Assembly: GCA_964568425.1 (NCBI GenBank)
Contig: CAZMPO010000004.1
Location: forward strand, 62,001 to 126,000
Source of the DNA: CAKSQF01 sp964568425
GTDB lineage: Bacteria; Bacillota; Clostridia; Oscillospirales; CAG-272
DNA: 64,000 bases
Reading direction: 5' to 3'
Shown: positions 34,329-42,396 of the stretch, one piece after another
Position numbering within the stretch: position 1 is the stretch's first letter
Layout: each line of letters opens with the position of its first letter
Program-made: the position numbers and the translations under genes
Notes under the pieces: model-generated
The model's database searches: none
Seen by the model: the letters and a program-made list of their open reading frames with translations, nothing else
What the model was told of the DNA's origin: nothing

Positions 34329-34751
34329 ATGAATCGCGAAAACAAACGCAAAACCTTTGAAAAAGGGTACTACAAGACACACGCCTGCGACGACAGCTTT
34401 ACATGTAAGGTCTGCGGCAGACTTTGCACACCGCAAAACGCGGGCACAGATCATCGTAATCACTGCCCGAACTGCCTGTCAAGCCTTCATGTTGATATAG
34501 AGCCGGGCGACCGCGCGTCCGATTGCGGCGGAATAATGGAACCTGTCGCAGTTTGGGTAAGAAAAAACGGCGAATGGGCGATCATACATCGCTGTAAGTA
34601 TTGCGGAGAGCTCAGCTCAAACCGCATTGCCGCCGACGACAACCCGATGAAGCTCATGAGCATAGCGATGAGACCGCTCTGCTCTCCGCCGTTTCCGATC
34701 GAATACATCAAAGAGATGACGGCACAAATGGGCGGCGACGGTACGTTGTGA
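34329..34751 (+). CDS. RNHCP domain protein, second copy, with attenuator leader
   Basis: 140 aa. Cys pairs 26/29 (CKVC), 46/49 (CPNC) and 89/92 (CKYC), plus Cys66, match the first copy; HRNHCPNCLSSLHVDIEPGD and GIMEPVAV are the most conserved parts. It has an extra N-terminus and about 30 extra C-terminal residues compared with the 31176 protein. No signal peptide. GGAGG lies 4 nt before the ATG and is complementary to CCTCCT in the leader. The family has no known function; zinc binding is inferred from the Cys pairs, and a link to translation stress is inferred only from the leader. It is monocistronic. Confidence 0.88.
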   Translation: MNRENKRKTFEKGYYKTHACDDSFTCKVCGRLCTPQNAGTDHRNHCPNCLSSLHVDIEPGDRASDCGGIMEPVAVWVRKNGEWAIIHRCKYCGELSSNRIAADDNPMKLMSIAMRPLCSPPFPIEYIKEMTAQMGGDGTL

Positions 34752-34771
34752 TCTGACAGAACCCATTAAAG

Positions 34772-34806
34772 ATCGCACGGTCGAGATATTCGATCGTGCG
34801 ATTTTT
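34772..34806 (+). terminator. Intrinsic terminator after the second RNHCP gene
   Basis: ATCGCACGGTCGA (34772-34784) pairs with TCGATCGTGCGAT (34790-34802), with one G-U pair, followed by TTTT. Confidence 0.9.
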
Positions 34807-34827
34807 AAGAAATTTTGCAAAAAGCTA

Positions 34828-34856
34828 TTGACAAATGCATTTTTTTGTGATATAAT
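34828..34856 (+). promoter_or_regulatory. Promoter of tRNA-Ser
   Basis: TTGACA (34828-34833), a 17-bp spacer with TGA before the -10, and TATAAT (34851-34856). Confidence 0.9.
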
Positions 34857-34897
34857 ATGCCTCGCTGACGGATGATACATTCGTTTGACCAACGCAC

Positions 34898-34988
34898 GGA
34901 GAGATGGCTGAGCTGGTCTAAGGCGCACGACTGGAAATCGTGTGAACACTGAAATGTTCCATGAGTTCGAATCTCATTCTCTCCGCCA
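34898..34988 (+). tRNA. tRNA-Ser (anticodon GGA)
   Basis: 91 nt with encoded CCA and a long variable arm, as expected for a class II tRNA. The acceptor GGAGAGA pairs with TCTCTCC, and the discriminator is G, as usual for serine. The anticodon loop CTGGAAA gives GGA, which reads UCC and UCU. It has its own promoter and a terminator at 34991. Confidence 0.97.
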
Positions 34989-34990
34989 TA

Positions 34991-35029
34991 AAATCACGAT
35001 GGTTTTGATACAATACCATCGTGATTTTT
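34991..35029 (+). terminator. Intrinsic terminator after tRNA-Ser
   Basis: AAATCACGATGGT (34991-35003) pairs perfectly with ACCATCGTGATTT (35015-35027) around an 11-nt loop; the T-run is part of the 3' arm. Confidence 0.85.
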
Positions 35030-35100
35030 GTTTGAAAGAAGCATAATAAATCTGACATGGTCAATTTGATAAATCGAAATTTGTAAAGGAGAACCAAACA

Positions 35101-35700
35101 ATGAAAATATATGATATTTCCCAAGAAGTTTTCTGTTGTCAGGTGTATCCCGGCGACCCGACACCGGAGAAAACTGTGCTAAAATCCATGGAAAAAGGTG
35201 ATATATATAATTTGACGGCATTTAATATGTGTACGCATAACGGCACACATATAGATGCGCCGTTTCATTTTATTAAAGACGGTAAAGCTGTGGATGAGAT
35301 ATGCTTAGAGGCATTTGTGGGAATGGCTTATGTGGCAGAATGCCAAGGGATTATCACCGGCGACGATGCTGCAGAAATAATTAAAAAAGCAAAAAAACAG
35401 AATCCGGAATCGACAAAGAGACTTTTGATTAAAGGAGATGTCGAAATATCATTGGCAGCGGCAAAGGTATTTGCATCTTCAAATATATTGCTTTTGGGAA
35501 ATGAACCCCAAACAATCGGACCGCAAAATGAACCAATGGCAGTGCATCTTGTTCTTTTAGGTGCAAATGTTATATTGCTTGAAGGAATTCGATTATCAGA
35601 GGTATCTGAAGGTGTCTATTTTTTAAATGCTGCACCGCTGAAATTATCGGGTGCAGACGGTTCGCCGTGCAGAGCGATATTGATAGATACCGATAGATAA
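35101..35700 (+). CDS. Cyclase-family metal hydrolase (kynurenine formamidase-like)
   Basis: 199 aa. The motif CTHNGTHIDAPFHF (about residues 43-56) is the metal-binding signature of the cyclase family (HxGTHxDxPxHF), and GLLLxG-like and LEGIRLSEV segments follow. Members hydrolyse N-formylkynurenine or related cyclic amides and esters; the substrate is open here. AAAGGAG lies 8 nt before the ATG. No clear promoter is seen after the tRNA terminator. Codon use differs strongly from neighbours: ATA, ATT, TTA and GTG are common, while ATC, GTC, CTC and TCG are rare. That points to recent acquisition next to tRNA-Ser. Confidence 0.85.
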   Translation: MKIYDISQEVFCCQVYPGDPTPEKTVLKSMEKGDIYNLTAFNMCTHNGTHIDAPFHFIKDGKAVDEICLEAFVGMAYVAECQGIITGDDAAEIIKKAKKQNPESTKRLLIKGDVEISLAAAKVFASSNILLLGNEPQTIGPQNEPMAVHLVLLGANVILLEGIRLSEVSEGVYFLNAAPLKLSGADGSPCRAILIDTDR

Positions 35701-35778
35701 CTTCCGGTTTAGCGAACAGACAGTTGAACCCCTGTGAAAGTGCATCTTTTTTATCAACTGTTGCCATGTTTTTATTAA

Positions 35779-35818
35779 ACCCGAACCGCCTTATGATTTT
35801 TCGTGAGGCGGTTCGGGT
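35779..35818. terminator. Bidirectional terminator between the cyclase and rlmA-like genes
   Basis: ACCCGAACCGCCT (35779-35791) pairs perfectly with AGGCGGTTCGGGT (35806-35818). CTTTATTTCTTTTT follows on the right, and TTTAATAAAAA reads on the opposite strand. Confidence 0.85.
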
Positions 35819-35820
35819 CT

Positions 35821-36642
35821 TTATTTCTTTTTGTACATAAGTATCTCAAATCCGATCTCGGTTTCAAGTCGATCGAGTGCGGCAACGCGTTCTCGACCGA
35901 CGCTCGATGTTCGATAACAGTAGGGCGTCATTTTGAACAGCGCGTCGATCTTTTCGCTCGAATCGAGGGTCAGCGTGTAGGATATTTCTCGCTTGCGGAT
36001 AAACTCAAATCCGTCGATCTCGTATGGTGCGATCTCGTTTTCATACGGTGTGTCGTAAATTGCCGACTTTAATCCGAAAAGATGCCGCCTTGACGGAATG
36101 ACGGAAAAGATCATACCGTGCGGTTTCAGCACTCGCAGAAATTCCTCTCTCGCAAACGGCGAAAACACGCTTGTTGCCGCATCAAATTCCTCTGCACCAA
36201 ATGGCAGATGATATACGCTCGCCACCGCAGATGTCGGTCGATGCTCTCTCTGTCCGATCAGTGAAAGCGCACTTTTTGAAATGTCAATGCCGTAAACATC
36301 GGCGTGCGGCAGAGTTTTCATTATTCCCTCGGTGTAATACCCCTCGCCGCATCCCGCGTCAAGAATTGCCGCACCGTCCGAGAGCTTTGCCTTTATCTCG
36401 TCACATAGTGCCAGACGAAGCGGCTCGTAATATCCGCCGTCAAGAAATTTCTTTCTGGCAAGAGTCATTTCCCGATTGTCGCCGTGATCGCCGCCCTTTT
36501 GGGATATGAGCAGATTCACATACCCCGATCGCGCGCGATCAAAGCTGTGCATACCGTCGCAGATGTACCGCCGCTCGCTCGGCTCAAAAATTAATTTGTG
36601 TCCGCATATCGGACATGTGAAGCGTGTTGTAATTCTTTCCAT
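35821..36642 (-). CDS. 23S rRNA (guanine-N1)-methyltransferase, RlmA-like
   Basis: 273 aa. An N-terminal zinc finger uses Cys10, Cys13, Cys28 and His32, as in RlmA. The sequence GDNREMTLARKKFLDGGYYEPL is a family hallmark, and ILDAGCGEGYYTEGI is the SAM site. RlmA-I methylates G745 and RlmA-II (TlrB) methylates G748 of 23S rRNA in helix 35; TlrB-type methylation contributes to tylosin resistance. Which guanine is used cannot be told from sequence alone. It is transcribed from its own promoter, divergent from miaA. Confidence 0.88.
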   Translation of the reverse strand: MERITTRFTCPICGHKLIFEPSERRYICDGMHSFDRARSGYVNLLISQKGGDHGDNREMTLARKKFLDGGYYEPLRLALCDEIKAKLSDGAAILDAGCGEGYYTEGIMKTLPHADVYGIDISKSALSLIGQREHRPTSAVASVYHLPFGAEEFDAATSVFSPFAREEFLRVLKPHGMIFSVIPSRRHLFGLKSAIYDTPYENEIAPYEIDGFEFIRKREISYTLTLDSSEKIDALFKMTPYCYRTSSVGRERVAALDRLETEIGFEILMYKKK

Positions 36643-36680
36643 AACCTGTTCCTTCGGTAAATTTGACTCTTAATGAGAAT

Positions 36681-36708
36681 ATTATAGCATAAAATAAAAA
36701 AATGTCAA
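36681..36708 (-). promoter_or_regulatory. Promoter of the rlmA-like gene
   Basis: On the minus strand TTGACA (36703-36708), a 16-bp spacer and extended -10 TGCTATAAT (hexamer 36681-36686). Confidence 0.8.
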
Positions 36709-36715
36709 GCATCAC

Positions 36716-36744
36716 TTGCAAAGTGTCGGGATTTGTGGTATAAT
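36716..36744 (+). promoter_or_regulatory. Promoter of miaA
   Basis: TTGCAA (36716-36721), a 17-bp spacer and extended -10 TGGTATAAT (hexamer 36739-36744). It is only 7 bp from the divergent promoter at 36681-36708. Confidence 0.8.
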
Positions 36745-36780
36745 TACCGCATCACTCGATGTACGAAAGGTGGATCGCCG

Positions 36781-37743
36781 ATGACAAACGACCGCGAAAG
36801 AGTAAATACTGCCGACTTTCTCGAAGGGATCACAAAAGAGAGCGTTCTCGCCGTAGTCGGACCTACCGCGTCCGGCAAGAGCTCACTCGCCGTGAGAATT
36901 GCCAAAGAGGTCGACGGGGAGATAATTTCCTGCGACTCGATGCAGGTCTATCGCGGCATGGATATAGGCACGGCAAAAGCGACAAAGGACGAAATGCAGG
37001 GAATACCGCACCATTTGATAGATATAGTGTCGCCAAATGAGCCCTTTTCGTGCGCCGATTATACGGTGGCGGCACGCGCGGCGACCGATGACGTCTTGTC
37101 GCGAGGGAAGATGCCGATCTTTTGCGGAGGAACGGGGCTTTATCTTGAAAGTGCTGTTTTTGACAGAACCATGACCTCGCCGCCGTCCGATCCTCTGCTG
37201 CGGCAGATGCTTGAAGAACGCGACATCGACGAAAATTACGCCGAGCTTTTGTCGGTCGATCCCGAGTCGGCGGCGGCAATCCATAAAAATAATAAAAAAA
37301 GGGTGATACGCGCGCTTGAGATCTATCGCTTGTCGGGGATAACCAAAAGCGAGTTTGACAGAATGTCGGGCGAGATGCCGAGCAGGTACGATACGCGTAT
37401 CGTCGTTCTGGATTGCTCCGATCGCGAGTATCTTTATCGCAGGATCGACGACAGAGTCGATAAAATGATCGCCGACGGACTTGTCAATGAGGTGAGAGGA
37501 CTCTCGCTTGACAAAAATACGACCGCAGGGCAGGCTATCGGCTATAAAGAGCTGTCCGCCGCTCTCTGCGGCGAATGCACCGTCGAGAAGGCGATCGACG
37601 ATGTCAAGCAGGCAAGCCGAAATTACGCCAAAAGACAGATCACATGGTTTAAGCGATATAAAAACGCCCTCCGCCTTGACATTTGCGACCCCAAATCGAT
37701 CGATGATTTTGTAAAATTATTGTTAAAAAAAACCGCGCGGTAG
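36781..37743 (+). CDS. miaA: tRNA dimethylallyltransferase MiaA
   Basis: 320 aa from the ATG at 36781 (AAAGG 10 nt upstream). The P-loop GPTASGKSSLAV, the family motif CDSMQVYRGMDIGTAKAT, and FCGGTGLYLES are all present, and the C-terminal part has RNYAKRQITWFKR. It transfers a dimethylallyl group to N6 of A37 in tRNAs that read codons starting with U. A weak promoter for the next operon lies after its stop. Confidence 0.97.
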   Translation: MTNDRERVNTADFLEGITKESVLAVVGPTASGKSSLAVRIAKEVDGEIISCDSMQVYRGMDIGTAKATKDEMQGIPHHLIDIVSPNEPFSCADYTVAARAATDDVLSRGKMPIFCGGTGLYLESAVFDRTMTSPPSDPLLRQMLEERDIDENYAELLSVDPESAAAIHKNNKKRVIRALEIYRLSGITKSEFDRMSGEMPSRYDTRIVVLDCSDREYLYRRIDDRVDKMIADGLVNEVRGLSLDKNTTAGQAIGYKELSAALCGECTVEKAIDDVKQASRNYAKRQITWFKRYKNALRLDICDPKSIDDFVKLLLKKTAR

Positions 37744-37763
37744 AAATATACACAAAATTGTGA

Positions 37764-37769
37764 TATAAT
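37764..37769 (+). promoter_or_regulatory. Possible extended -10 of the HlyD-yggS-sepF operon
   Basis: TGATATAAT gives an extended -10 with hexamer 37764-37769, 50 nt before the HlyD-like start. The -35 region 17 bp upstream is poor (TAGAAA), so readthrough from miaA may also matter. Confidence 0.4.
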
Positions 37770-37820
37770 AATAACTTGACAGAACACACAGAGTATAAGG
37801 TACGACAGGAGGTCGGGCAA

Positions 37821-39059
37821 ATGGATAAACGCTATCTGTCAAAGATCGCGATATACATTTTGCTTGCGATCTTCGCACTTGCACTCATCATCGAGCTTTG
37901 CTACCACTTTTTCAGCTCGGTCAGTGAGGATGTCGAGACCGTTCCGACGGTAAAAGTGACCGCAAAACTGTCGCTCAAAGGAGAATGTTTTACCTTTAGG
38001 GATGAAACGATCATTCCGGGAGGCGGCGACGGGTCGATCTGCAAGTATCTCGTCTCAAACGGAGATAAGGTCAGCGACGGACAAAAGATCGCCGAGATAG
38101 TCGATGACAGCGATGAAAATCGACAAAAGCTGGCCGAGATCGAAAAGCTCAAAAGCGAGATCGCCTGCCTTGAAGAGGCACTGATCCTTTCGTCGGAAAC
38201 ATCGATCGTCGATGTCGAAAAAAAGATATCCGATCTTCGCGCGACACTCTGCGACCTGTCTGAGTCGGGCGACAAGGCTGCCATGTCAAGCGTTTCGTCG
38301 GAGCTGTCTGTCGCACTTGCGGCATCGAAGATAATTCGCGGCGAGCTCAAAAACTGTCACGAGCTGATATCGAGCCTTGAGAGCCAAAAAAGCACCCTTG
38401 AGAGATCGGTCTCGGGTAAAACCGTCAAGGTCGATAAGTCGGGCAGCTTTTATGCAAGCGTTGACGGATTTGAAGATCTGCTCTCGACCGCAACACTTGA
38501 CTCGCTCACACTTGGCGACTGCGTCTCGGCAATTGAAAGCGTGAGATCGGGTGCTCCCGCCTCTCGACCCGAAAGCGTCGGAAAGGTAGTTACATCCTTT
38601 GATTGGTACGCCCTCTGCGTTGTTGATAATGACAGAACAGCCGGATTTGCAAGCGGCAGGGAATACGAGATCGACTTTGGCACTCTTTCTCATAAAATGA
38701 CGCTCGTCAGAGTGATCAGATCGGAAGAGGGCGACAAAATGGCTCTTCTCTTTGAATCAAACAAGATGCCGAGCGCATTTGACTATCCGAGACTGTCTTC
38801 GGTATCGGTGGTTTACGGCGAGACCGACGGCTATGATCTGCCTGCCGAGGCACTTCGCGTGGTCGACGGCGTTTCGGGCGTGTATGTTCTCCACGGAAAT
38901 GTCGTTGAATTTCGCCAGATCAAAATACTGTTCGGCGATGACGGCGCGTTCTTCTCGGAGGACGGCTTCGAGCCGGACAAAGGACATACCGCACTCAGCC
39001 GCTACGATGTCGTTATAGTAAAGGGAAAGGATCTCTATGTCGGAAAAATCGTTGACTGA
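37821..39059 (+). CDS. HlyD-like membrane fusion protein
   Basis: 412 aa from the ATG at 37821 (AGGAGG 8 nt upstream). One N-terminal transmembrane segment (about 7-27) is followed by a biotinyl-lipoyl-like half motif (ICKYLVSNGDKVSDGQKIAEI), a long coiled coil (about 95-200) and a beta-barrel region ending near residue 412. This is the plan of HlyD/MacA-type adaptors, but no ABC partner is encoded nearby. In Clostridia a gene of this type often precedes yggS and sepF, which suggests a role linked to division or the envelope (inference). It overlaps yggS by 23 nt. Confidence 0.75.
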   Translation: MDKRYLSKIAIYILLAIFALALIIELCYHFFSSVSEDVETVPTVKVTAKLSLKGECFTFRDETIIPGGGDGSICKYLVSNGDKVSDGQKIAEIVDDSDENRQKLAEIEKLKSEIACLEEALILSSETSIVDVEKKISDLRATLCDLSESGDKAAMSSVSSELSVALAASKIIRGELKNCHELISSLESQKSTLERSVSGKTVKVDKSGSFYASVDGFEDLLSTATLDSLTLGDCVSAIESVRSGAPASRPESVGKVVTSFDWYALCVVDNDRTAGFASGREYEIDFGTLSHKMTLVRVIRSEEGDKMALLFESNKMPSAFDYPRLSSVSVVYGETDGYDLPAEALRVVDGVSGVYVLHGNVVEFRQIKILFGDDGAFFSEDGFEPDKGHTALSRYDVVIVKGKDLYVGKIVD

Positions 39060-39765
39060 CCCCGAAAAGATTCAAGCTCTCTCGGCTCGCTTTGCCGATG
39101 TCAAGGAGCGCATAAGAATTGCCGCAGGGGATAGAAAGATCACTCTCGTCGGCGCGACCAAGACCGTCGATGCCGAGACTGTAAATTACGCTGCCGAAAA
39201 TCTCGGACTTCGCGATATTGGCGAAAACAAAGTCCAAGAGCTTCTGTCGAAATATGACGAGCTCAGGCGCGACCTTTTGAATATCCACTTCATCGGCAGA
39301 TTGCAGACCAATAAGGTGAAATACATAATAGACAAGGTCTGCCTCATTCATTCGGTCGACAGCCTCTCGCTCGCGCGTGAGATCGACAGGCAGGCGTGCA
39401 AGCATTCGCTTAAGATGAACATCCTCGCCGAGATCAATATAGCATCCGAGCCGTCAAAGGGAGGAGTTTTCCCGGGTGATGCGATCGAATTTGCAAGATC
39501 TCTTTGCGAGTTTGAAAATCTTTCGCTTGTCGGCGTGATGTCCGTCCCTCCCAAAGGGGCAACAAAGGATGAGCTTTTTGAGCATTTCACAAAGACCGGG
39601 CACATTCTCGACGAAATGATGTCATGCGGATATATCGCCGCCGATGAGCCGATACTGTCAATGGGGATGTCCGACAGCTTTGAGAGTGCGATAGAGTGCG
39701 GGGCAAACACCGTCCGAATAGGATCGGCACTGTTCGGGAAAAGAATTTATCAAAATACCGTCTAA
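39037..39765 (+). CDS. YggS family PLP homeostasis protein
   Basis: 242 aa. It has the PLP-binding barrel with the lysine motif in LVGATKTV (K near residue 43), IGENKVQELL, HFIGRLQTNKVKYI and LSMGMSDSFESAIECGANTVRIGSALFG. Members bind pyridoxal phosphate and balance its level, but have no known catalytic reaction. The gene starts inside the HlyD-like gene, so the two are translationally coupled, and lies directly before sepF as in many Gram-positives. Confidence 0.94.
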   Translation: MSEKSLTDPEKIQALSARFADVKERIRIAAGDRKITLVGATKTVDAETVNYAAENLGLRDIGENKVQELLSKYDELRRDLLNIHFIGRLQTNKVKYIIDKVCLIHSVDSLSLAREIDRQACKHSLKMNILAEINIASEPSKGGVFPGDAIEFARSLCEFENLSLVGVMSVPPKGATKDELFEHFTKTGHILDEMMSCGYIAADEPILSMGMSDSFESAIECGANTVRIGSALFGKRIYQNTV

Positions 39766-39816
39766 TGCGGCGGTTATGAATATAAAAATCAATATTACAT
39801 ATTGGAGGAAGATAAA

Positions 39817-40308
39817 ATGAGTTTAAAGGATTATTTTAACAAGCTTATCGAGGATCCGAGTGTTTCCGAGGAAGACGAGGAATACATTGATACGGTAGGC
39901 GCAAAAGCTACACCCGAGACAAGAAAAGAGGAGACCAGACCCATGGAAAAGACCGAAAATACAAGAACCGAGGCAAACGGCGCATACAACAGAGTGACAA
40001 GGACCGACGGCACAGCATCTGTGCTTGAGCTCAAGGTGGTAAGACCCGAATCCTATAAGGCTGTTGGACAGATCGCCGATCACCTTCTCAATCGTTGCAC
40101 CGTCGTTCTTAATCTCGAGGCTGCCGAGAAGGAGACCGCAAGAAGGATCGTTGACTTCCTCAACGGCGTTGCGTATTCCATCGACGGACAGATCAAGCCG
40201 GTAGCAAACAATACATTTGTCATCACCCCCAAGAATGTCACGATAAGCGGCGAACAGTTAAGCGACGCACAGAACGCCAAGGGACAGAACTCGAACGACG
40301 AGTTTTGA
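39817..40308 (+). CDS. sepF: Cell division protein SepF
   Basis: 163 aa from the ATG at 39817 (GGAGGA 7 nt upstream). The N-terminal amphipathic helix MSLKDYFNKLIED binds membrane. The C-terminal DUF552 domain (about 80-155) includes VVLNLEAAEKETARRIVDFLNG and ITPKNVTI. SepF rings tether FtsZ to the membrane and can replace FtsA, which is missing from the dcw cluster in this window. Confidence 0.95.
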   Translation: MSLKDYFNKLIEDPSVSEEDEEYIDTVGAKATPETRKEETRPMEKTENTRTEANGAYNRVTRTDGTASVLELKVVRPESYKAVGQIADHLLNRCTVVLNLEAAEKETARRIVDFLNGVAYSIDGQIKPVANNTFVITPKNVTISGEQLSDAQNAKGQNSNDEF

Positions 40309-40350
40309 TCTGCGGTAAGAACAAAGAAGATAAGAAGAGTGGTGTAGTTT

Positions 40351-40626
40351 TTGAATCAGTTTGCATATGTCCTCATCTCGGCTGTCAGTATCTTTTTGGG
40401 ACTTGAACAGCTTTTGATGTTGGCAAGAGCAGTGTTTTCGTGGTTCCAACCGGACGACGATAACAAGATCTACACCTTCCTCTATTATGCTACCGAACCG
40501 CTTGTAGTGCCGGTTCGTGCGGTGCTTGAACATTTCGAGTTTTTCGGAAACACTCCGTTCGATTTTTCTTTCACCATCGCATGGTTGCTTCTCTCGGTGA
40601 TTCAGGCTTTGCTTTCGCGCTTTTGA
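40351..40626 (+). CDS. YggT family membrane protein
   Basis: 91 aa with a TTG start at 40351; no ATG fits. Two hydrophobic segments carry the conserved ARAVFSWFQPDD and ATEPLVVPVRAVL. The role of the family is unclear, though it is linked genetically to division and osmotic or ion homeostasis. It lies between sepF and ylmH, the usual ylm cluster order. The Shine-Dalgarno site is weak, so the start is uncertain. Confidence 0.85.
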   Translation: MNQFAYVLISAVSIFLGLEQLLMLARAVFSWFQPDDDNKIYTFLYYATEPLVVPVRAVLEHFEFFGNTPFDFSFTIAWLLLSVIQALLSRF

Positions 40627-40646
40627 TCTGCTTGATCTGTTGACCT

Positions 40647-41426
40647 ATGAATAACGAAAAGAACAAAATGAAACTCGAGAGCCTGTTTTACGGCAGGCTC
40701 GATGAGCTGTGTTCCAAAGCCGCCTGCGGCATACCGTCATGCACCGATTTTCTCTCTCCCGAGGATCTGGCGGCGGCAGAGAAGTATCTTTGCGGTGTGG
40801 ACGGAATATCGAAAACAAGACTTGGCGGATATCCCGATGCCGAAAGGTGCATGTTGCTTCTTTGCCCCGACTATATTCCGATCGACGCTTTGGCAATCGA
40901 TGAGTTTATCGCGGCTGTTGAGATAAAGACGAGCGGATACGTTTCGCTTCGCCACAGCTCGTTTCTCGGGGCACTGACATCACTCGGCATTGACCGAGAC
41001 TCGATCGGCGATATACTTCTTCACGAAGGCGGTGGAACGGTTTTCGTAACACCGCCTATTGCCGGTTTTCTGCTTTCTGCCGAAAATCCGCTCGAGCGCG
41101 TCGGGCGAGATGCCGTCAAGGTCTGCGCTGCCGATATTTCAAAATACAGCGATCACCGTCGATCATATACCGAGGGCTCGATCACCGTTGCCTCAGCGCG
41201 CATTGACGCCATTGCCGCCGAGCTTGCGCACACCTCTCGCGAAAAAGCCAAGGAGCTTATCGCACGCGGCGATGTTTCGCTCAATCATGTGTCCGAGCTT
41301 GACCCGTCGGACGCCGTCAAGGCGGGCGATATCGTTTCGGTCAGAAGAGTCGGCAAATTTAAGCTTTGCGAGCAGACCGAAACCAAAAAGGGCAGGGTGC
41401 GTATATCACTGCTCATTTACACATGA
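40647..41426 (+). CDS. S4-domain RNA-binding protein YlmH
   Basis: 259 aa. An N-terminal region with a YlmH fold (GGYPDAERCMLLLCPDY) is followed by a C-terminal S4 domain (about 180-240: VASARIDAIAAELAHTSREKAKELIARGDVSLNH). YlmH in Bacillus and Streptococcus is linked to cell division and to rescue of peptidyl-tRNA on split 50S subunits. The stop codon lies in a short hairpin (ACACATG/CATGTGT, 41419-41441) followed by TTTTT, a possible weak terminator. Confidence 0.9.
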   Translation: MNNEKNKMKLESLFYGRLDELCSKAACGIPSCTDFLSPEDLAAAEKYLCGVDGISKTRLGGYPDAERCMLLLCPDYIPIDALAIDEFIAAVEIKTSGYVSLRHSSFLGALTSLGIDRDSIGDILLHEGGGTVFVTPPIAGFLLSAENPLERVGRDAVKVCAADISKYSDHRRSYTEGSITVASARIDAIAAELAHTSREKAKELIARGDVSLNHVSELDPSDAVKAGDIVSVRRVGKFKLCEQTETKKGRVRISLLIYT

Positions 41427-41506
41427 GTCTTGCCCATGTGTTTATCCCATGTTTTTAATTTTAATTTTTTAGCGTACAATTTTTCTCGAAAGGAATGATC
41501 GCGGGT

Positions 41507-42358
41507 ATGTTTTTGCCCTACGAGCTTGAAGGGAAAGTGTTCAAAAAGGTCATGAAGGGGTATAATACCGCCGAGGTCGATGAACACATAGATTTTTTGC
41601 TCGATAAATATAAAGAGCTCTATCGAGCGTATAAAGAGCTTGAAAAAAAGTACTCGGCAACCCGTGCCGAGCTTATGACTTATAAAGAAAACGAAGATTC
41701 GATAAGACAGACCCTTGAAAGCTCGCGTTCGACCGGAGCGCAAATGATGAAGGCGGCAGAGGATCGGTCTGAGATCATACTTAAAGCCGCAAGGGATGAG
41801 TGTGACGCCGTCATTGCCGATTTCAAGGAGCAGATCAGAGCAGAGATCGATCTGCTTGACGAGATCAAGACCAAGGTCGCCGATTTCAAAAACAGCGTTT
41901 TTGAGCAGTACCAACAGCATATCGAGTATCTCGAGTCGATCGCACCCGACGATGATGAAAAGCTCTCTCCCGAACTTGAGGAGATAAAGAGCGAAACGGT
42001 CGGCAGGATCGTTGTAAAGGCGAATAAGATCATCGCCGATCAGACCGAACTCTTTACCGTTTCGTCTCCCGAACTGACGGCAGATACAAATGACACAGTG
42101 CCCTCGCCGCAGATCGAAGAGCAGTCCGCACCCGACGATGACGAGCCGGATACCGCTGTCGATGACGATTTCGGCGAACTTGAGGCTGTTTCGGATATAT
42201 CCGATACAGACGAAACCGACAAAATCGACGAGTCCGACGAGACCGATGAGTCTGCAAGCTCGGGCGATACCCATGAATATCCGATAATTACCGACTTGCC
42301 CGATGATATAGCCTCGGCAGAGGATGTCATTTTCGGCAGTGACGATCGGAAACAATAA
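41507..42358 (+). CDS. DivIVA domain protein
   Basis: 283 aa. The ATG at 41507 (MFLPYELEGKVF) aligns with the family start; an ATG at 41495 abuts the AAAGGA and is less likely. The N-terminal DivIVA motif is KVFKKVMKGYNTAEVDEHIDFLL, and a coiled coil covers about 30-180. The last 100 residues are acidic and rich in Asp, Glu and Ser. DivIVA binds curved membrane at poles and septa and recruits division or wall proteins. It is followed by ileS after 38 nt. Confidence 0.9.
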   Translation: MFLPYELEGKVFKKVMKGYNTAEVDEHIDFLLDKYKELYRAYKELEKKYSATRAELMTYKENEDSIRQTLESSRSTGAQMMKAAEDRSEIILKAARDECDAVIADFKEQIRAEIDLLDEIKTKVADFKNSVFEQYQQHIEYLESIAPDDDEKLSPELEEIKSETVGRIVVKANKIIADQTELFTVSSPELTADTNDTVPSPQIEEQSAPDDDEPDTAVDDDFGELEAVSDISDTDETDKIDESDETDESASSGDTHEYPIITDLPDDIASAEDVIFGSDDRKQ

Positions 42359-42396
42359 AAGGCAGTACAGTAGTATTATAAAGGAGCAATTAAAAC

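Noticed and set aside
34898..35820. Attachment-site repeat for an integrated element at tRNA-Ser
   Set aside because: The 3' end of the tRNA is not repeated downstream, and there is no integrase gene.
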